Shown: piece after piece, positions 34,595 to 47,575 of the stretch
Layout: every line of letters starts with the position of its first letter
Position numbering within the stretch: position 1 is the first letter of the stretch
Source: Botrytis cinerea B05.10
Lineage: Eukaryota > Ascomycota > Leotiomycetes > Helotiales > Sclerotiniaceae
NCBI RefSeq assembly: GCF_000143535.2
Contig: NC_037315.1
Location: 1,922,001 to 1,986,000, forward strand
Length of the DNA: 64,000 nt
Reading direction: 5' to 3'
Made by a program: the position numbers and the translations under genes
The notes under the pieces: model-generated
The model's input: only the letters and a program-made list of their open reading frames with translations
Told to the model about the DNA's origin: nothing
The model's database searches: none

Positions 34595-36780
34595 ATGGCT
34601 AAAGACAAGAAATCCAAATCCGAAGACAAGAAGAAGAAGCTCGCGGAGAAGAAACAAAAGCAAGAGAAAAAGGCCGACAAGAAGGAAAAGACCAAAGCCC
34701 AAAAATCCAAATCCGCCGACGACAGCGACAATGAATCTGTCGATCTCGATTCCGTTCTTGCCGAGTATGCTAAAGCCCAAGAGTCTTTCTTGAAGATCAC
34801 AGAGGCGGTTTGCGAGCCTCCTAGACCGAGAGCTTCTTCAACTCTCATCGCTAGTCCCAGTAATGCGAATGAATTGTTTTTGTTCGGGGGCGAGTATTTT
34901 AACGGGGCTTTGGCGACTTTCTTCAACGATTTGTATGTGTATGCCGTTAATAAGGATGAGTGGCATGTAGTGACTAGTCCGAATGCTCCATTGCCAAGAT
35001 CTGGACATGCATGGTGTAGAGGTGGAAACGCAGGGGGAATATATATGTTTGGAGGGGAGTTTTCGAGTCCCAAACAGGGAACTTTTTATCATTACAATGT
35101 AAGTTCTTTCGCGCCATATCATTACGCATCATACTTTCAGACTTGATGATCAGGATGCAGATCTTAGATATATGAATATACACTAACGACAAACAGGACT
35201 TCTGGCACCTCAGTCCCTCTGAGCGTGAATGGACACGTCTAGAAACCAAAGGAAAATCTCCTCCTGCCCGTAGCGGTCACCGCATGACCTACTACAAAAA
35301 CTACATTATCCTATTCGGTGGTTTCCAAGACACGTCGCAAGCGACCAAATATCTGTCCGACCTTTGGGTCTACGACACTTCCAACTTCGTCTGGCACAAT
35401 CCCGTTCTTCCCCCCGTGACCCAGAAACCCGATGCCCGATCCTCCTTCACCTTTCTCCCGCACGAAAATGGCGCCGTGTTGTATGGAGGCTACTCCCGTG
35501 TCAAAACAAACGTCTCGGGAAAACAGATGAAAGGCGGTGGAATGGCCATGCGCAATGTGCTCAAACCCATGGTCCACCAAGACTGTTTCTATCTGCGCAT
35601 TACCCAACCCGCCGATACATCGACCACCGCTCCTCCCACCGTGCGTTGGGAACGCAGAAAAAAACCAGCCAACACGCCCAATCCTCCACGTGCAGGCGCC
35701 ACAATGGCTTACCACAAGGGACGCGGTATACAATTTGGCGGCGTACACGATGTTGAGGAATCCGAGGAGGGAATTGATAGTGAATTTTTCAATACGCTCT
35801 TCGCATGGAACATTGAACGAAATCGCTATTTCCCCCTTGCCCTCCGCAAGCCACGAGCGCAGAAGAAGAACAACGGAGGAAACGAGCGCGGAGGAGGAAG
35901 GAGAGGAAGAGGCCAAGCGAACGAAGAAGAACTCCTACGCAATCTCGCCGCGCTCGAGACGGGAAAATCACTAGCCGATGCAGATGATATGGAGATCGAC
36001 ACAAGCAAGCCCGAAGATGAAGATGCCGATGCCTTGCCTGCGAAACAGATCCTGATGGAATTTCCCCACGTGAGATTTAATGCCCAATTGGCGGTTCAAG
36101 ACGACGTTCTTTACATCTACGGAGGTACATATGAGAAAGGCGATCGTGAATTCACGTTTGATGAAATGTACGCCGTTGATCTAGGTAAAATGGATGGCGT
36201 AAAGGAGATATTTAGACGAGAGCCCGAGAACTGGCTTGGCAGCGAGGAAGATAGTGAAGACGATGAAGAAGATGATGACGAAGATGACGAAGACGACGAG
36301 GAGGAAGATGCCGACGAAGAAGGCGATGTAAAAATGGACGATAAGAAGCATCTACACACCGAAAGCACGCGCAAATCCAAGCGCAAGGAGAAGGAATCTC
36401 TTTCCTCCGAACTCCCCGACGCATCACCCAGCACTTCTGCGCCCGAATCCTTCGACGATACACCAGAAACCTCAAGTACCAGTCCGGACGATAATCTCCC
36501 GCATCCTCGTCCGTTTGAGAGCCGTCGCGATTTCTTCCAGCGCACGGGTAATGAATGGCAAGAAGCGTTGATGACGGGGCTTCGCTGGAAGGGAATCCAG
36601 CCTGAGACACTCAGTGTGAAGGAGATCAAGACGAAGGCGTTTGAGATGAGCGAGGAGAAGTGGTGGGATTGCAGAGAGGAGATTATGGCGTTGGAAGATG
36701 AGCAGGAGGCGAGTGGCATTGGGGAGGTTGTGGCGTTGGCGGAGAGGGCGGAGGGAGGGGGTGTGGGAAGGAGACGGTAG
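34595..36780 (+). CDS. Kelch-repeat protein with DUF4110 (Kel3/KLHDC4-like)
   Basis: Beta-propeller scaffold protein of unknown biochemical role, related to yeast Kel3 and animal KLHDC4. Exons 34595-35098 and 35197-36780, phase-0 intron of 98 nt, 695 aa. Residues 1-45 are a Lys-rich charged helix (KKKKLAEKKQKQEKKADKK). Kelch blades follow: ELFLFGGEYFNG, GIYMFGGEF, YIILFGGFQD, GAVLYGGYS, GIQFGGVHD and VLYIYGGTYEKGD. An acidic tract of Glu/Asp lies near 36240-36330. The C-terminus SRRDFFQRTGNEWQEALM ... EEKWWDCREEI is the DUF4110 signature. The ATG at 34595 is preferred over the upstream TTG. Conserved as a whole with the family length. Confidence 0.93.
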
Positions 36781-37166
36781 AGCGGGAGTGGTAAGCTGGA
36801 TAGGTGGACTATGAGCTAGCAAGATTATACGTGTTCCATTGTCAACCTTTATGTGATTTCCAACACCGATTAGAATGTCTGAATCTATGTACTCGGAGAT
36901 ACTCGGCACCGACACTTGAACTCCTAACTTCCTCTCATTTCCATTTTCCCCAAGGGTATCCCAATACAAAAATCTAAATATACATACGAACAAGCACGCA
37001 ATCTTGAAGATATCCATCCATCAAGGTGATCACTCTTCCCATGAATTTTCCTGCACATCTAATTCCATAATCATAACACTACTAATGAGTAGCCCAATCC
37101 GCGTAATTCATTCCCTCCCTCCCCCCCTCTCTCCCTCAGCTTCCCCCATTTTACCCATCCCCTCCC
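36781..37166. other. Intergenic, convergent 3' flanks
   Basis: 386 bp between stop codons; no feature seen beyond pyrimidine-rich sequence near 37110-37160. Confidence 0.6.
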
Positions 37167-38238
37167 CTAAGCACCATACCTATTAAAACACTCTTCCTTA
37201 TGAATCCCCAAACAATCCAACGCGCACACCCTCCCTCCACACCTCATACACTTCACTCTCCCCCAATACCCACACACTTCACAGAACACCCTCCCCGGTT
37301 TCCTGCGATCCTCATCCGAGCAGCCCCCTCTCGCCTCCGCATAACTCAACGGCGGCAGCTCCAGCAACCTCTGCATCACCTCTCTCCCCGGCAAATTCGG
37401 CACGCGCGAAACAAGCAACGGATCGGCATCTCGCGGGTGCGGTTTCGGCGGCGGCAGCGAGCACAAAAACGGCGCGAATGTGGATTCTTCCGGGGCGGGG
37501 AGAGCAGCCGGTGTGGGAATTGCAGTCGCGGGTTCGGATTTGATAAGAGGCGTGCTCATGTTTCTTAAAGGGGTGGAAGTCGCAGGCGCGTTGGGGTCTT
37601 TTTTCTTGTGGCTTCGCTTGGGGGGGTCGATGCCCGGCGGGGGCGGCTCTTTTCTCTTGTGGCTTCGTTTCCCGGTGCTGGTGAAGCCGGGGGCGGGAGC
37701 TACTTTGGGGACGGAGATGGTAGGGGTAGCGGGCTGTTGGGTGGTGGGGAGAGAAGAGAGGGCTTCGAAATCGGAGAGATGGTTTGCGAATGTTTTCTGG
37801 GAGGCGAGGATTTTGCGGACGGAGGGGGTGAGTTTGGATTGGTTTCCTGTTTTTGCATCACGTCAGTATTTGCGCATAGCTCTCTCTCTCTCTCTCTCCT
37901 GCTAAGTTCCTTTTCTTCCCTCTCCTCTCTTCCTCTTCCTCTCCCCCAAACCCCCAAGAAAATCACATACTTCTTCCCCCTTCCTTTCCCCTCCCTCCCG
38001 TAACCGGTATGTTAACATCCCTATGATTCTCCCTATCCAACTGCGCCAACTCTCTCAAAATCTTCGCATCCTGTTTCTTCGTCGTTTCGGCACCCAATCC
38101 CACACCTGCCGGGCCGCGCGCGCGTCGCGCCGAAGGCTGAAGTCCTATCTGCGGCGCATTGGCAACATCGGGTACGTATGCGTAGCCTGGGGCTGGAACG
38201 AATTTTGAGGGCGCGATTTCGAGGACGCCGAAATTCAT
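37167..38238 (-). CDS. VPS71: HIT-type zinc-finger protein, Vps71/ZNHIT1-like (SWR1 complex)
   Basis: Likely SWR1 chromatin-remodelling subunit that helps deposit histone H2A.Z. Exons 37971-38238 and 37167-37846, intron 37847-37970, 315 aa. The C-terminal HIT finger reads CEVCGYWGRVKCMRCGGRVC followed by CLGIHKEEC, giving the expected paired CxxC and final H/C ligands. The middle is Lys/Pro-rich with a duplicated KRSHKRKEP / KRSHKKKDP motif that suggests nuclear location. The N-terminus MNFGVLEIAPSKFVPAPGYAY is followed by an Arg/Ala region. It is longer than yeast Vps71, as usual in filamentous fungi. Assignment within the HIT-finger group (Vps71 versus others) is by the C-terminal layout and the CxxH/C ending at the protein end. 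Confidence 0.82.
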
Positions 38239-38762
38239 ACTCGTGTGTGGTTTTGAGAGGATGGCAAAATATGTTGTGAAGGAAGGGAAGGAAAAGTTAT
38301 CAAGTTTTTATTTCTAGATGCCGAGGCGAGGTTGAATATTGTGAATGGTGAGGTTTTGCGCGATATGGAAATCATGAAATATCAGAGCAATTTTTTAAAC
38401 GAAATCAATGGATATAGACAAAATTACTGAAGCTGTGTTGATGCAGTCCCGTCAAGGATATATCTCAGCATTACAACCCAAAACTTTACATTGCTCCAAA
38501 GAAGCTTCTTCAAGTCCGCACACACCCTACCACATAAAATCATTATGAGGTTCTTGGAGATGTTTCTTATTTCCTATAAACCTAGCATTATGCTCGCTGC
38601 TCGCAAAGATATTCACCAAATCAACTCATCGCATCGCATTTCGGATATTATACACAATCTCCTTCCGCTGGCATTCTCTTCCTAGCTTCCTTTCCCACAC
38701 TATGCCCTTTTCTAGAAATCGCCTTTCCAATCCCATCTCATCTACTGGCGTCCCTTCCTGAC
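38239..38762. other. Intergenic
   Basis: 524 bp between the start of the HIT-finger gene and the stop of the next minus-strand gene. It must hold the promoter of the former; nothing else was seen. Confidence 0.5.
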
Positions 38763-39431
38763 TTATTTCTTCTTCTTCTCCAAATCTGCAAGCTTTTCCT
38801 CTAGCGATTGGACATATGTGTGAACTCTCTGTACTGAATTTTGCAGACTCTGTATCATGCCTTGGTTAGCCTTGTTCTCGTCCAATCCACTTCTTATCGT
38901 TGGATCCTCCCTCCTCCCTCCTCCCTCCCAGCCCGCAATATCATTCCCTCCAAATCAACCAGCGAAGAACCAAAAGAAATAGAACTCACATAGATATCCT
39001 CTGTCAACAACTCATTGCTGACCTTGTATTCTTCGAGAATGTAATAGTAAACTCCGGCACCGGCTAATGTTGATCCGAGTAAGAAGCCAGTCAATCTAGA
39101 GATTCCCATCTGAATTAGTTTTTATCCTCATGCGGCTGTATCGTTTCCTGTATCCTTTCCCCTCTTTTCTTCCATCCCGTCGAACCCGTCGAACCCGCCG
39201 AACTCTAGACCCCTCCCCTCATATCCTTCCCCTCCATGCCATAACCAACTCCCAAACAAGAAGAAAATTCCCAACTCACCCTCCTCTAAAAGCACCGACT
39301 GGTTTCCTAACTGGCAAAGGAGTTTCCGTAATTTGAGCCGCTCTCCTCGCACTCATTGAGAAACCTCTGGCGGCTCCCATTGCTGGTGCGCGAAGCATTT
39401 GGCTTGCTGGTGATAAGATGCGCGATGCCAT
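38763..39431 (-). CDS. Small mitochondrial membrane protein, unknown function
   Basis: A three-exon gene missed by simple frame calls: 39280-39431, 38990-39095 and 38763-38849, 114 aa, introns 39096-39279 and 38850-38989. The N-terminus MASRILSPASQMLRAPAM, rich in Arg/Ser/Ala with no acids, is a mitochondrial presequence. The spliced segment FRGGLTGFLLGSTLAGAGVYYYIL is one glycine-rich membrane helix, followed by EEYKVSNELLTEDIY and a coiled coil SLQNSVQRVHTYVQSLEEKL ending in lysines. The acceptor at TCTCTAG|A, not the earlier CAG|ATG, is needed for frame. Such presequence, TM and coiled-coil proteins are widespread and uncharacterised in fungi. Inner membrane location is inferred. Confidence 0.82.
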
Positions 39432-39953
39432 TGTGTCTATAATATTATGTTTCGAATTCGCAGTATCGTGATTGATAGTATGAAAATAGAATGTCGATCG
39501 AGAATGTCGTCAATTGCTTTGTTACGTCGTGGTGCGGAGTTCTTTAACCGGACTCTTTCGTATGTTTTGTTGAAGATCAAGCTTTTGTTTGGAGCTTTCC
39601 CCGGCCGACCATGTAACTTCCTGAGGCGCGAATATTTTTTGGCTGAACAGATGCGGGGTGATTTTACGATTTACAGCACCAATCAATCACTTCTGGGGCA
39701 CATTTTGATAAAACCTTAATAAGTACCTAGGTGTCTATCGAGGTAATTAAGATAGGAAGATCTACATAATTCAAACGATAATTTTATCACGGGGAGAAAT
39801 CAGATAATCAAATAAACAATTCTCATTTTGCTCCAGTATTGCTCCAATGTTATTGCCTTAACAATTTAAAGAACCCCAACCCCAATACCTGTTGCGATTA
39901 AGCTACAGGTACATGAAACAGAAGAAACCCAAACTTTCTTTTTCGAAATTAAA
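39432..39953. other. Intergenic
   Basis: 522 bp between two minus-strand genes. It contains the promoter of the small mitochondrial protein and the 3' UTR of the disulfide isomerase. Nothing else was seen. Confidence 0.5.
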
Positions 39954-41669
39954 TCACAACTCGTCATGATCCTCAGTAGCAGCTGCGGTCTCGGTGGCCT
40001 CAGCGACCTTGCTAGAAACAGTCTCACTAGCCTCCTCAGCAGCGCTCTTAGCAGACTCGGTGGCGGCTTCTGCTTGCTTGGCCAAAGACTCAGCAATTGG
40101 CTTCTCTGCCTCTGGGGAAGCAGCGGCGTTCTCATCATATGCAACTTCAATCTCATGTTGGCCGTTCTCCTTAATGAACTTAATCAAATCTTCGATGCTA
40201 CGGCTACCGTTGTAGGTAACTGGGTTCTTCTTGTTACCAGCCTTGTACAACTTGATGGTTGGGAAACCCTGAATCTCATCTGGGACATCGTTGAGAGTAG
40301 CATCGACCTTAGCGATGGTAACCTTGTCAGTGTAACCAGCATCAGCGTAAAGGCCAGCGAGGATATCGTATTTTGGTGCAAGAGCCTTGCAGTGTCCACA
40401 CCATGGAGCGTAGAACTCAATCAAAACATCCTTCTTGTCATCTAAAACGATGTCATCGTAGTTGTGAGCAACGACGATTTGAACTGGGCCTTCTTGCTTC
40501 TCTGGGATTGGCTCAGACTTGATGCTTGGCTCAACCTTTCCGTCAACGTATTGTTGGACGAACTTGCTAATGGAAGCTTCAGTGATCTCAACACTTTGAT
40601 CGAAAGGATATTTCTTGTTGTCGACAGTGCTTTGGATAGCGAAAGCAGGGAACTTGTCGGCGTCAAGGTTCAAGTTACCAGCGTGAGCTCCGAAAGCCTT
40701 TGCGTCAATGGTTGCAAAGCTGATGGCACCACGGTGCTTCTCTGCGACTGGCTTAAGAGTCTCAGCGAGAGTAGTTCTCTCCTCTGGGGTTTCGGCGAAA
40801 ATGTATGCCAATGGAATTCCAGTGGCCATGTATCCAGCGTATGTTTCTGGGCCAACTTCGCCAATCAATGGGATGGACGCAGTCTTTGCGAACTTCTCAA
40901 TAACCTCGGCGTCGAAAGCATCTGGGTAGATAGCTTTGCCCTCATCGAATGACTTGTAAAGGACAATAGATGGGAAGCTAACACCCTCAGCTTTTGCCAA
41001 AGCTGCATCATTGCTGGCACCGAAGAGGTAGTCGTCACGGAGTTTCTCCGCAACTGTGTTGAAGGTGGTGTTTGAGGTCTTGTCCTCAGCATCGAAGTAT
41101 GCAACCAAAACTACCTTGTCGGCAGTCTTGAAATCCTCCAATGTATCCTTGGTTAAGACTGAGACGGCGGGGAGGGATTGCTTGGTCATGTATGAGACAA
41201 TCCTAGATATGTTTGTTAGTTTATGAATACTGCTGGTAAAGGAATACATCGACTCACGCTGGGGCTTTTCTTGCGCCGGAATATGGGGAAACATTCTCTG
41301 CGCCACGGAAGACCTTGAGAGTTGGGTAACCCTCAACGCCAAAGCTTTGGCAGAGATCGGCTTCTTCTGTGCAATCAACCTTGGCCAAGGCAATCTTCTT
41401 CTCCTTCAATGTTGTAGCAGCTTCTTCATACTCAGGGGCCAATGCTTTGCAGTGACCACACCAAGGTGCGAAAACTATGGAATAAAAGTGTCAGTCGGTG
41501 GTTCACACGAGACAAATGGATGTCGTCAGAGCAACTTACACTCTAGAAGGGCCAAATCATTCTCCTTGATGAAATCTGGGAATGTTTCCTTGGTGAGGGA
41601 AGCGACATCAGAGGCCGAAGCAATTGCAGCTGATGCAAAAGCCAATGCAACACATTGTAGATAACGCAT
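39954..41669 (-). CDS. PDI1: Protein disulfide isomerase (ER)
   Basis: ER-lumen thiol oxidoreductase that forms and rearranges disulfides in secretory proteins. Exons 41540-41669, 41258-41474 and 39954-41202, 531 aa. Signal peptide [19 protein letters not shown]. Domain a carries [10 protein letters not shown], completed across intron 1 (T|TT = Phe), then b and b', and domain a' carries [11 protein letters not shown]. The tail is Ala/Glu-rich and ends in the retention signal HDEL. Both active sites have the intact CGHC. The a-b-b'-a'-c layout and length are as usual. A leader intron at 41695-41823 is likely. Confidence 0.97.
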
Positions 41670-41694
41670 GTTGAAGGTATTTCAATTCACGGGC

Positions 41695-41823
41695 CTGCAG
41701 TGTCAATGCGTTAGAGGGGGGATGCCAATGTAAAAGCGTGAGATGCAAAGGTGTAAACAAGAGTGCCCCAATGCAGTGACACTTTTAAACGCTAAGCTGT
41801 GCGATAGATGATTGGAAACTTAC
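41695..41823 (-). other. Probable 5' UTR intron of the disulfide isomerase gene
   Basis: On the minus strand GACG|TAAGTT-type donor GTAAGT and acceptor CTGCAG|GCC enclose 129 nt, ending 25 nt before the ATG. It contains only non-coding sequence. Confidence 0.45.
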
Positions 41824-42458
41824 GTCTGCTTCAAAGAAAGAATGGTTGTTGGAGGAAAGAATGGATTGTGGTGGTTCGGGGAAGAAGAGGAGAGGTGTTC
41901 CCTTTATTCGATGATTCGGCTACTGTGAATTTATCAGCCTTCCCGCTAGTGATTAAGATAACAGCGTGTCTTTAGCATTTTGGTGTACGATTGCAGGTTC
42001 ACAGGTCCATAGAGCGATGTTATGCCGAATATCCCCAATGGGCAGCATGTACCAAGACTAATCTAACCCATACATCACATCAGGCTGAATCATTCGAACC
42101 ATTAGAAATCCCAAATTGCATAAAGGACAACATATCATTATCGTTTTATCTCGTCATGCACATGTTGCGCAGCCACTTTGGAGACTTTGCATGGAACATC
42201 AAACATTCGAGATGGAGCTGGTCCCCTGTTTTGACCCCGCCTTCAGTGATGATCGGTGGTAACCACACATTGATCCGCAAAGCTGGTTAGACTTTCTTCG
42301 AGCAGCGAGCTCCTTTGATTTGGAAGATATATCTCTCCAGCCTTGTCTCGCGGCCTCTTCTCCTGGTGCTATCACGATTGATGCTCATTGACCCTTCTCT
42401 CTGTACTTGGATTGTGTATGTGAATGTACGTAGATATTGACGCTGATCGCATCGCAAA

Positions 42459-42877
42459 ATGTCAACCCCGGCTGGAGGAAGCAGGCGAGGCGCGCAAGTC
42501 AAGGTAAGGATAGGTTCAGCCCCCTTCCTTTTCTTTGCTTCTTCACTTACAAATTCAACTCAACCCCTTCTCGATGTCTCTTCACTGACAAATCCATGTG
42601 CTTTTTTGAGAGCCCGCCAGTCATGGAGAGATAGTCGCTGGGGGATATGACTCGGGCATTCTGAGTAAGCCAACAGGCTCGAGTTCAAGTATGCCTTGCG
42701 ATCCTAAACAATGGAACCTTTCTTCGCATCGGATTGCTGATCAGTCTATTCATAGCCATTGTAATAAGCAACATCGGCTCTTCCAGCAATGTTGAATTCC
42801 AGCGGATGTTCAATAGATTACGAGTAGGGCATGGTCTTCTGTCGGAAAGCCTGTGGTGGACGTTCGTCAAAGTTTAG
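42459..42877 (+). CDS. Candidate small protein, 72 aa, three exons
   Basis: Not recognised. ATG in the context GCAAAATGTC, MSTPAGGSRRGAQVK, then donor AAG|GTAAGG. Intron 1 is 42504-42612 with CACTGAC branch site and GAGAG acceptor. Exon 2, 42613-42664, reads PASHGEIVAGGYDSGIL and ends CTGA|GTAAGC. Intron 2 is 42665-42755, acceptor TTCATAG. Exon 3, 42756-42877, is a 40-codon open frame starting TIVISNIGSSSN and ending TFVKV. All phases agree (45 + 52 + 122 nt). Evidence is limited to splice signals, phase and composition. Confidence 0.35.
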
Positions 42878-44044
42878 ACATATCTCACACAAAGCACACA
42901 TTGCATGAAGCCTTTGTAGCTTCAATTTGCCAAGAGAATATCAAGAAGTGTTTCATCCGTGAAACTCATACACAAGTCGCCTGCGTAGAATGCACATCTC
43001 TGTCATAATTTGGCAGACTCCCATTGACATCATTTTCACCATCTACATGACACTTTTCACGGCAGTGTCTTCGAGCTGGCAGAGCTGGCAGAGATGGCCT
43101 GCTTGTAAGTACAATAGGTACAAGATCATCAATGCGTTTCTTTGCAACTTTCCTGGAGTGGAAGAAATGGAAGGGATTTCATGGCAGCCATATATCTGAC
43201 ATCGGAACATGAGTACAAGAAGAAGATTGGCGATAGAGAGAAAATGCCTCGAGTGTCCCCGGGAGGAAAATGATTTCTCAAAGAACGACGATGCATTACC
43301 TAATGAGTCAAAAGCTTATAAGAGGAAAGAAGATCATATATTATGAGCTCAAGATGGCGTATAAGAGAGAACTTCCTGATATTGTCACATTCTGGCTTGT
43401 TCTCGAGACGATATCTCTCATGCCTACTTTCGAACAGAATTTCCGAATAGTTTTCGGAGAGGATAAAATGAAGGTATTGGTGGAATTGTGATATCGTATA
43501 ACCTCGAGATGAAGCACAAAATAACTTTCTCATACTGTTGCTGTTGAATTATAAATCGATATTGAGGCGGTATCTCTACTTGAGTCGAATTCGTGAAGAT
43601 TCTTGAGAGTCTCGAGAGTCTCGAGACGTCATAAAGTGTTCGGCCTGATCTAGAAGTCACCGTTCGTTCCTTCCCAGATGAGGATGCCACCAATCTGTCC
43701 TCGATCCTCACGTGCTTTTCCTTCCTCTTTCACTCTTTCAACAGTGCCAACTTCCCGTTGACCATCCAATGTTCTCCTTCACCATTTTGTTTGTTTGTCA
43801 GAAGTGTTATCTTCAACTGCCTCTTCTTCCTTTCTCATCATCATCTGTAGATCTACAGGTTCTCACAGGCTGAGGATTATCTTTTGGTCAGCTTCAAATC
43901 ACTTTCTGCCACTTCTCTTTAACCTTACCTCATATCTGCATACCATTTCTCTAGACTGTCTCTAGAGTAATTAATTACTTCATTAAGTATTATCCTCAAT
44001 CCATTAACACTCATATCCTTGGACATACATCAAATGTGTCCACA
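42878..44044. other. Intergenic
   Basis: About 1.2 kb upstream of the next gene. Short open frames only; a pyrimidine-rich stretch from 43700 to 44000 probably marks the promoter and leader. The region 41824-42458 is likewise empty. Confidence 0.5.
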
Positions 44045-47000
44045 ATGGCAACTGTTCTACCAGGAAAACAGCCACTAAATCGTGAGAGAGGGCTCAGTGG
44101 TGTCAGTGTTGGCAGCGATATCAATGGCTCACTTGGTCCAAGTGCTATGAATCCTATGCGACAGAGGGCGAGTTCTGACAAAGCACCAACACGCAATGGA
44201 GCCTCGATCAGAAGCTTTCAAGATAGCACCAATCAGCCCTCATTGCCAAAAGGCTTTGAGAGTATGCTAAAAACTACAACCGAGACAGGGGATATCGGTT
44301 TATTCTCCATCAAGCCATCACGCTTACCTCAAACTTCCAATGCGTTGCCACGACGCAGCAATGGAGGTTATAGAGAGAATGATCCGCAAAGACCACGTCC
44401 AACTTTCTCACCGTATGGGGTCCCCATCGTTGACGATAGAAGACGACTGCCATCCTACACAAGAAAGGGTTCCTCGGGTGTCAAATCGCTATATGATTCT
44501 GCCAGCGTTAACTCGGTCAATTCAAGTAACAGGGAGTTCGAGGATTCCGATTATCGATCCTACTCCATGACCCAAGCAGCATCTCAATCAACATATACTC
44601 TTTCCAACCAAAGATCCTACGCCAGCCTTCGGAGTCAGCAGGATGGACCTGCACTTGTTCAACGACCTCGATCGCCATTTGCATATCCAACACGCCTGAG
44701 GAGACCCGGGTTCAGACCTTCTTCCCCCGCACTTACCGATGGTGGTGGAGTAGACTATAGTCGCCGAGCAGAGATTGATCGAATACCTTATGTTAGTCTC
44801 TCAATTCTCATTATGACATCGTTGCTTCCAAATTATCTTTCGACTGACATTGTACAATAGGGAGCGGTCCGAAACGTTTCTTCTCCAGCTTCATTATATG
44901 CCCAGAAACGGGTACCACCACCACTGTCACTACGACCGGACGCGAACCGATCAACCCCTTCATTGTTAAGTCAGCCTTCGCCAAAGAGGCGTACGCCAAG
45001 TCCCAATCTACGACAGGGAAATGGGATGGTCGGACCAGATTGGCAACGCCGAAACGGCCCGCCTTCGATTAACACATCTCCAGCTCGAAGTACACTTAGT
45101 TTTTCCTCGACTACCAATTTTGCCCCACCGAGTTTGCCTCAATCAGCAACAAATACGCCAGGGAGACCATCACCTTTGTATTATGACTATACCGAAGATT
45201 TTGAGGTGGAAACCGAGAATCAGTCAAACTTAGAGCCTCCACCACAATTCCAACTGCAAAGGACAATTCACGAAGACCGACCCTTAAGTTCAACACCTCT
45301 GCCTCTTGCCAATAGTCATCCATCTAGGCTCAATTTAAATAATAACCACCATCTTCGTACATCATCATCGGCGTCAACCATAATTCGACATCCTATGAGG
45401 AAGGACAGCGCAGAAAGTGGAAGTGGATTTCCAAATAATGGTGGTCATGTTCGAGCTGCACTTAGTATCGGTGCAAAAAACTGTGAGAGCTCTGCGCCAT
45501 CTAACAGTGTTCTTGATGATACAAGCTCTATAGATATGTCAAGTTTAGGTGCCAATGCTCAAGAGTTGAGCTCGCGGGTGTCGAGAGCATTTGGCCTACA
45601 CCCTTCACCGCAATTTGAAGTCACGATTACCTCAGGCTGTGAGGAAGTTGAGATTAAGCAGACCGAGCTTGTACTTAAAGAAGCTAATAGTATGGTTACC
45701 AAAAGCGGGCTTCAACAACGGACTTCATCATTACCAACAACCAAAATAGAAGGTGTAGTAGAAACTTCTCCATCGATCATTGAGCCACAACAAATCTCTA
45801 CAAAAGGCTATGCAGGCGAAGGTATCATTTGTGCGCCCGGAAAGCAATCTTCCGAAAGTCTTCCGAATGGCACAAAGCTTCAGCAACCGGTGGAGGATAC
45901 AGATGAATGTGACGATTTGTCTAAATTTAATTCTGTGCGTACAAGCAAAGTCAGATCTAGTGGCATCACCATTGACAATGGTTTTGATGAACTAGCTGAT
46001 CTAGTTGCTACTGATGAGACTGATCAGTCTAATACCTTTGACAATGAATATACCGGACTCCGGAGGACTCCTATGATGTCGCCAACATTACCTCGAGACT
46101 CTTATCTTGACCCTCCTTCGATACATGGTACCAGCCCTCCCTTATCGCAGATCGATAATATGGAGCAAAGTGGTGCTCAAATCGTGGCTACTGATAAAAG
46201 CTTCGAGGACGGGCTTCAAGTCCATGAGCGACGAATCGCAAAAGGCAAATTGCCCGACTATAGGCCATCCGAGTTCCAGAGCCTTGGTAATCAAGCTCCA
46301 AGCAAAATAATGCCTAGATCTGAGTCACCAATGTTAGCACCCAAGCCTATCTCACCAGCAAGGGAGTTGAAATTGAAGAACAGCGTGCCACAGCTTATGA
46401 AATCCCTCCCTAAAATACCCGACTCTTCGATTCGCGGATTAGCAGTACCTAAAAGGTCTGCTTTTGCGGATGCTGATATGCCTAGTCATCTATCTAAATT
46501 TTCCCCAGAAGAGAAGTTTGGAACAATTGATGAACATGCAGTAAACTCATCGTCAATCAGTCCCCCTAAGACTTATTCTTCTTTGGACAAAGAAAAGCTC
46601 AAGAAGTCAACGGAGCGAGCTGAATTGATCTCTAGCCCAGCCCAGAAACATCAAATTGATACAAATAGAGAGAATCATGGTCCTCGCTCTTCGCCCATGA
46701 AGTTGAAGCTGAAAGTTAGAAACTCTATTGCAGAGAAGACATCATCTTCGGATCTTCGGGCACCAAGGCACGAGGAGACTCTCTCATGGGCGAGTTCACA
46801 GGTCAACAATCTACCTCCGGTTAGCCAAGAAGAACAAATTGGAGATCTCAAGCCTGCTAAGCTCAAATTAAGACTTATCAGAGCTACAGGCTCGGAAGCT
46901 TCCGGAACTGTAAGGGTCAGTAATGCATCTGGAGACCAATCCAGGTCCAGCAACGATCTGCATGTCTCCTGTCCGAAAGATTTATTTACGCCTACCAGTG

Positions 47001-47575
47001 GAATTGACAACATATTCCGACAGGTTAGTAAGCATCTTCATTCACGAAGACCTAGTGGGAATAGTGATCAACAATCAGGAAATATTATTGAGATGATGCC
47101 AAGCCAACCATCGCTGAATTTGCCTTCTTGTTTGAATCTTGGCGTGCCTCATGCTGATCTATCTGGAAACTTACCAAGCCCCACTGATGCCCGAAGCTTT
47201 TTCTCCGATGACAGCTCTCATCGCAATGGTGGTCATGGTTTACGCAAAAGAATTTCAAACTTTCGAGCTCGTGTTGGTGTACCATATGTAGCTCGTAATG
47301 GATCCTATTCTTGTGATGATGTAGTCTGGAGAGATCAAGTTGGAGGAGTTGGACAATCGCCACTAGCTGCCAAGTCCGTTGCTGATCTCAATGCCACGAG
47401 GGCCAGCTTCACAGAATCACAAAATCCTCGACGTTCAGAGCATAGGTTGCATGGACATCGGTTGCGAGCAAAAGTGTCTGAATGGTTTCGTGGCGCGCGA
47501 GCTGCTATTTCCGCTCGTGTCAAATCACGAAGTGCAACCAGTGCTGGTAATGAGAGATCAAGGGCTAGTGCATGA
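44045..47575 (+). CDS. Large disordered protein of unknown function
   Basis: Not recognised. Exons 44045-44791 and 44861-47575 (phase-0 intron of 69 nt, TAT|GTTAGT to AATAG|GGA) give 1153 aa. The protein is Ser/Pro/Arg-rich throughout with little predicted order. Visible features: many SP and SPxxR-type sites suitable for kinases, a YYDYTEDFEVE acidic-aromatic motif near residue 320, a coiled-coil-poor middle, a basic segment KLKLKVRN, and a C-terminal Arg/Ala-rich end (RLRAKVSEWFRGARAAISAR) that looks like an amphipathic helix and may be the conserved part. No signal peptide or membrane segment. The ATG at 44045 follows CACA. It could be a cell-polarity or cytoskeletal scaffold, but that is only a guess from composition. 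Confidence 0.8.

Noticed and set aside
36117..36719. 200-aa Ser-rich minus-strand frame
   Set aside because: Shadow of the acidic tract of the Kelch/DUF4110 gene.
39966..40952. Long plus-strand frames opposite the disulfide isomerase
   Set aside because: Shadow frames caused by strong codon bias of a highly expressed gene; no domain.
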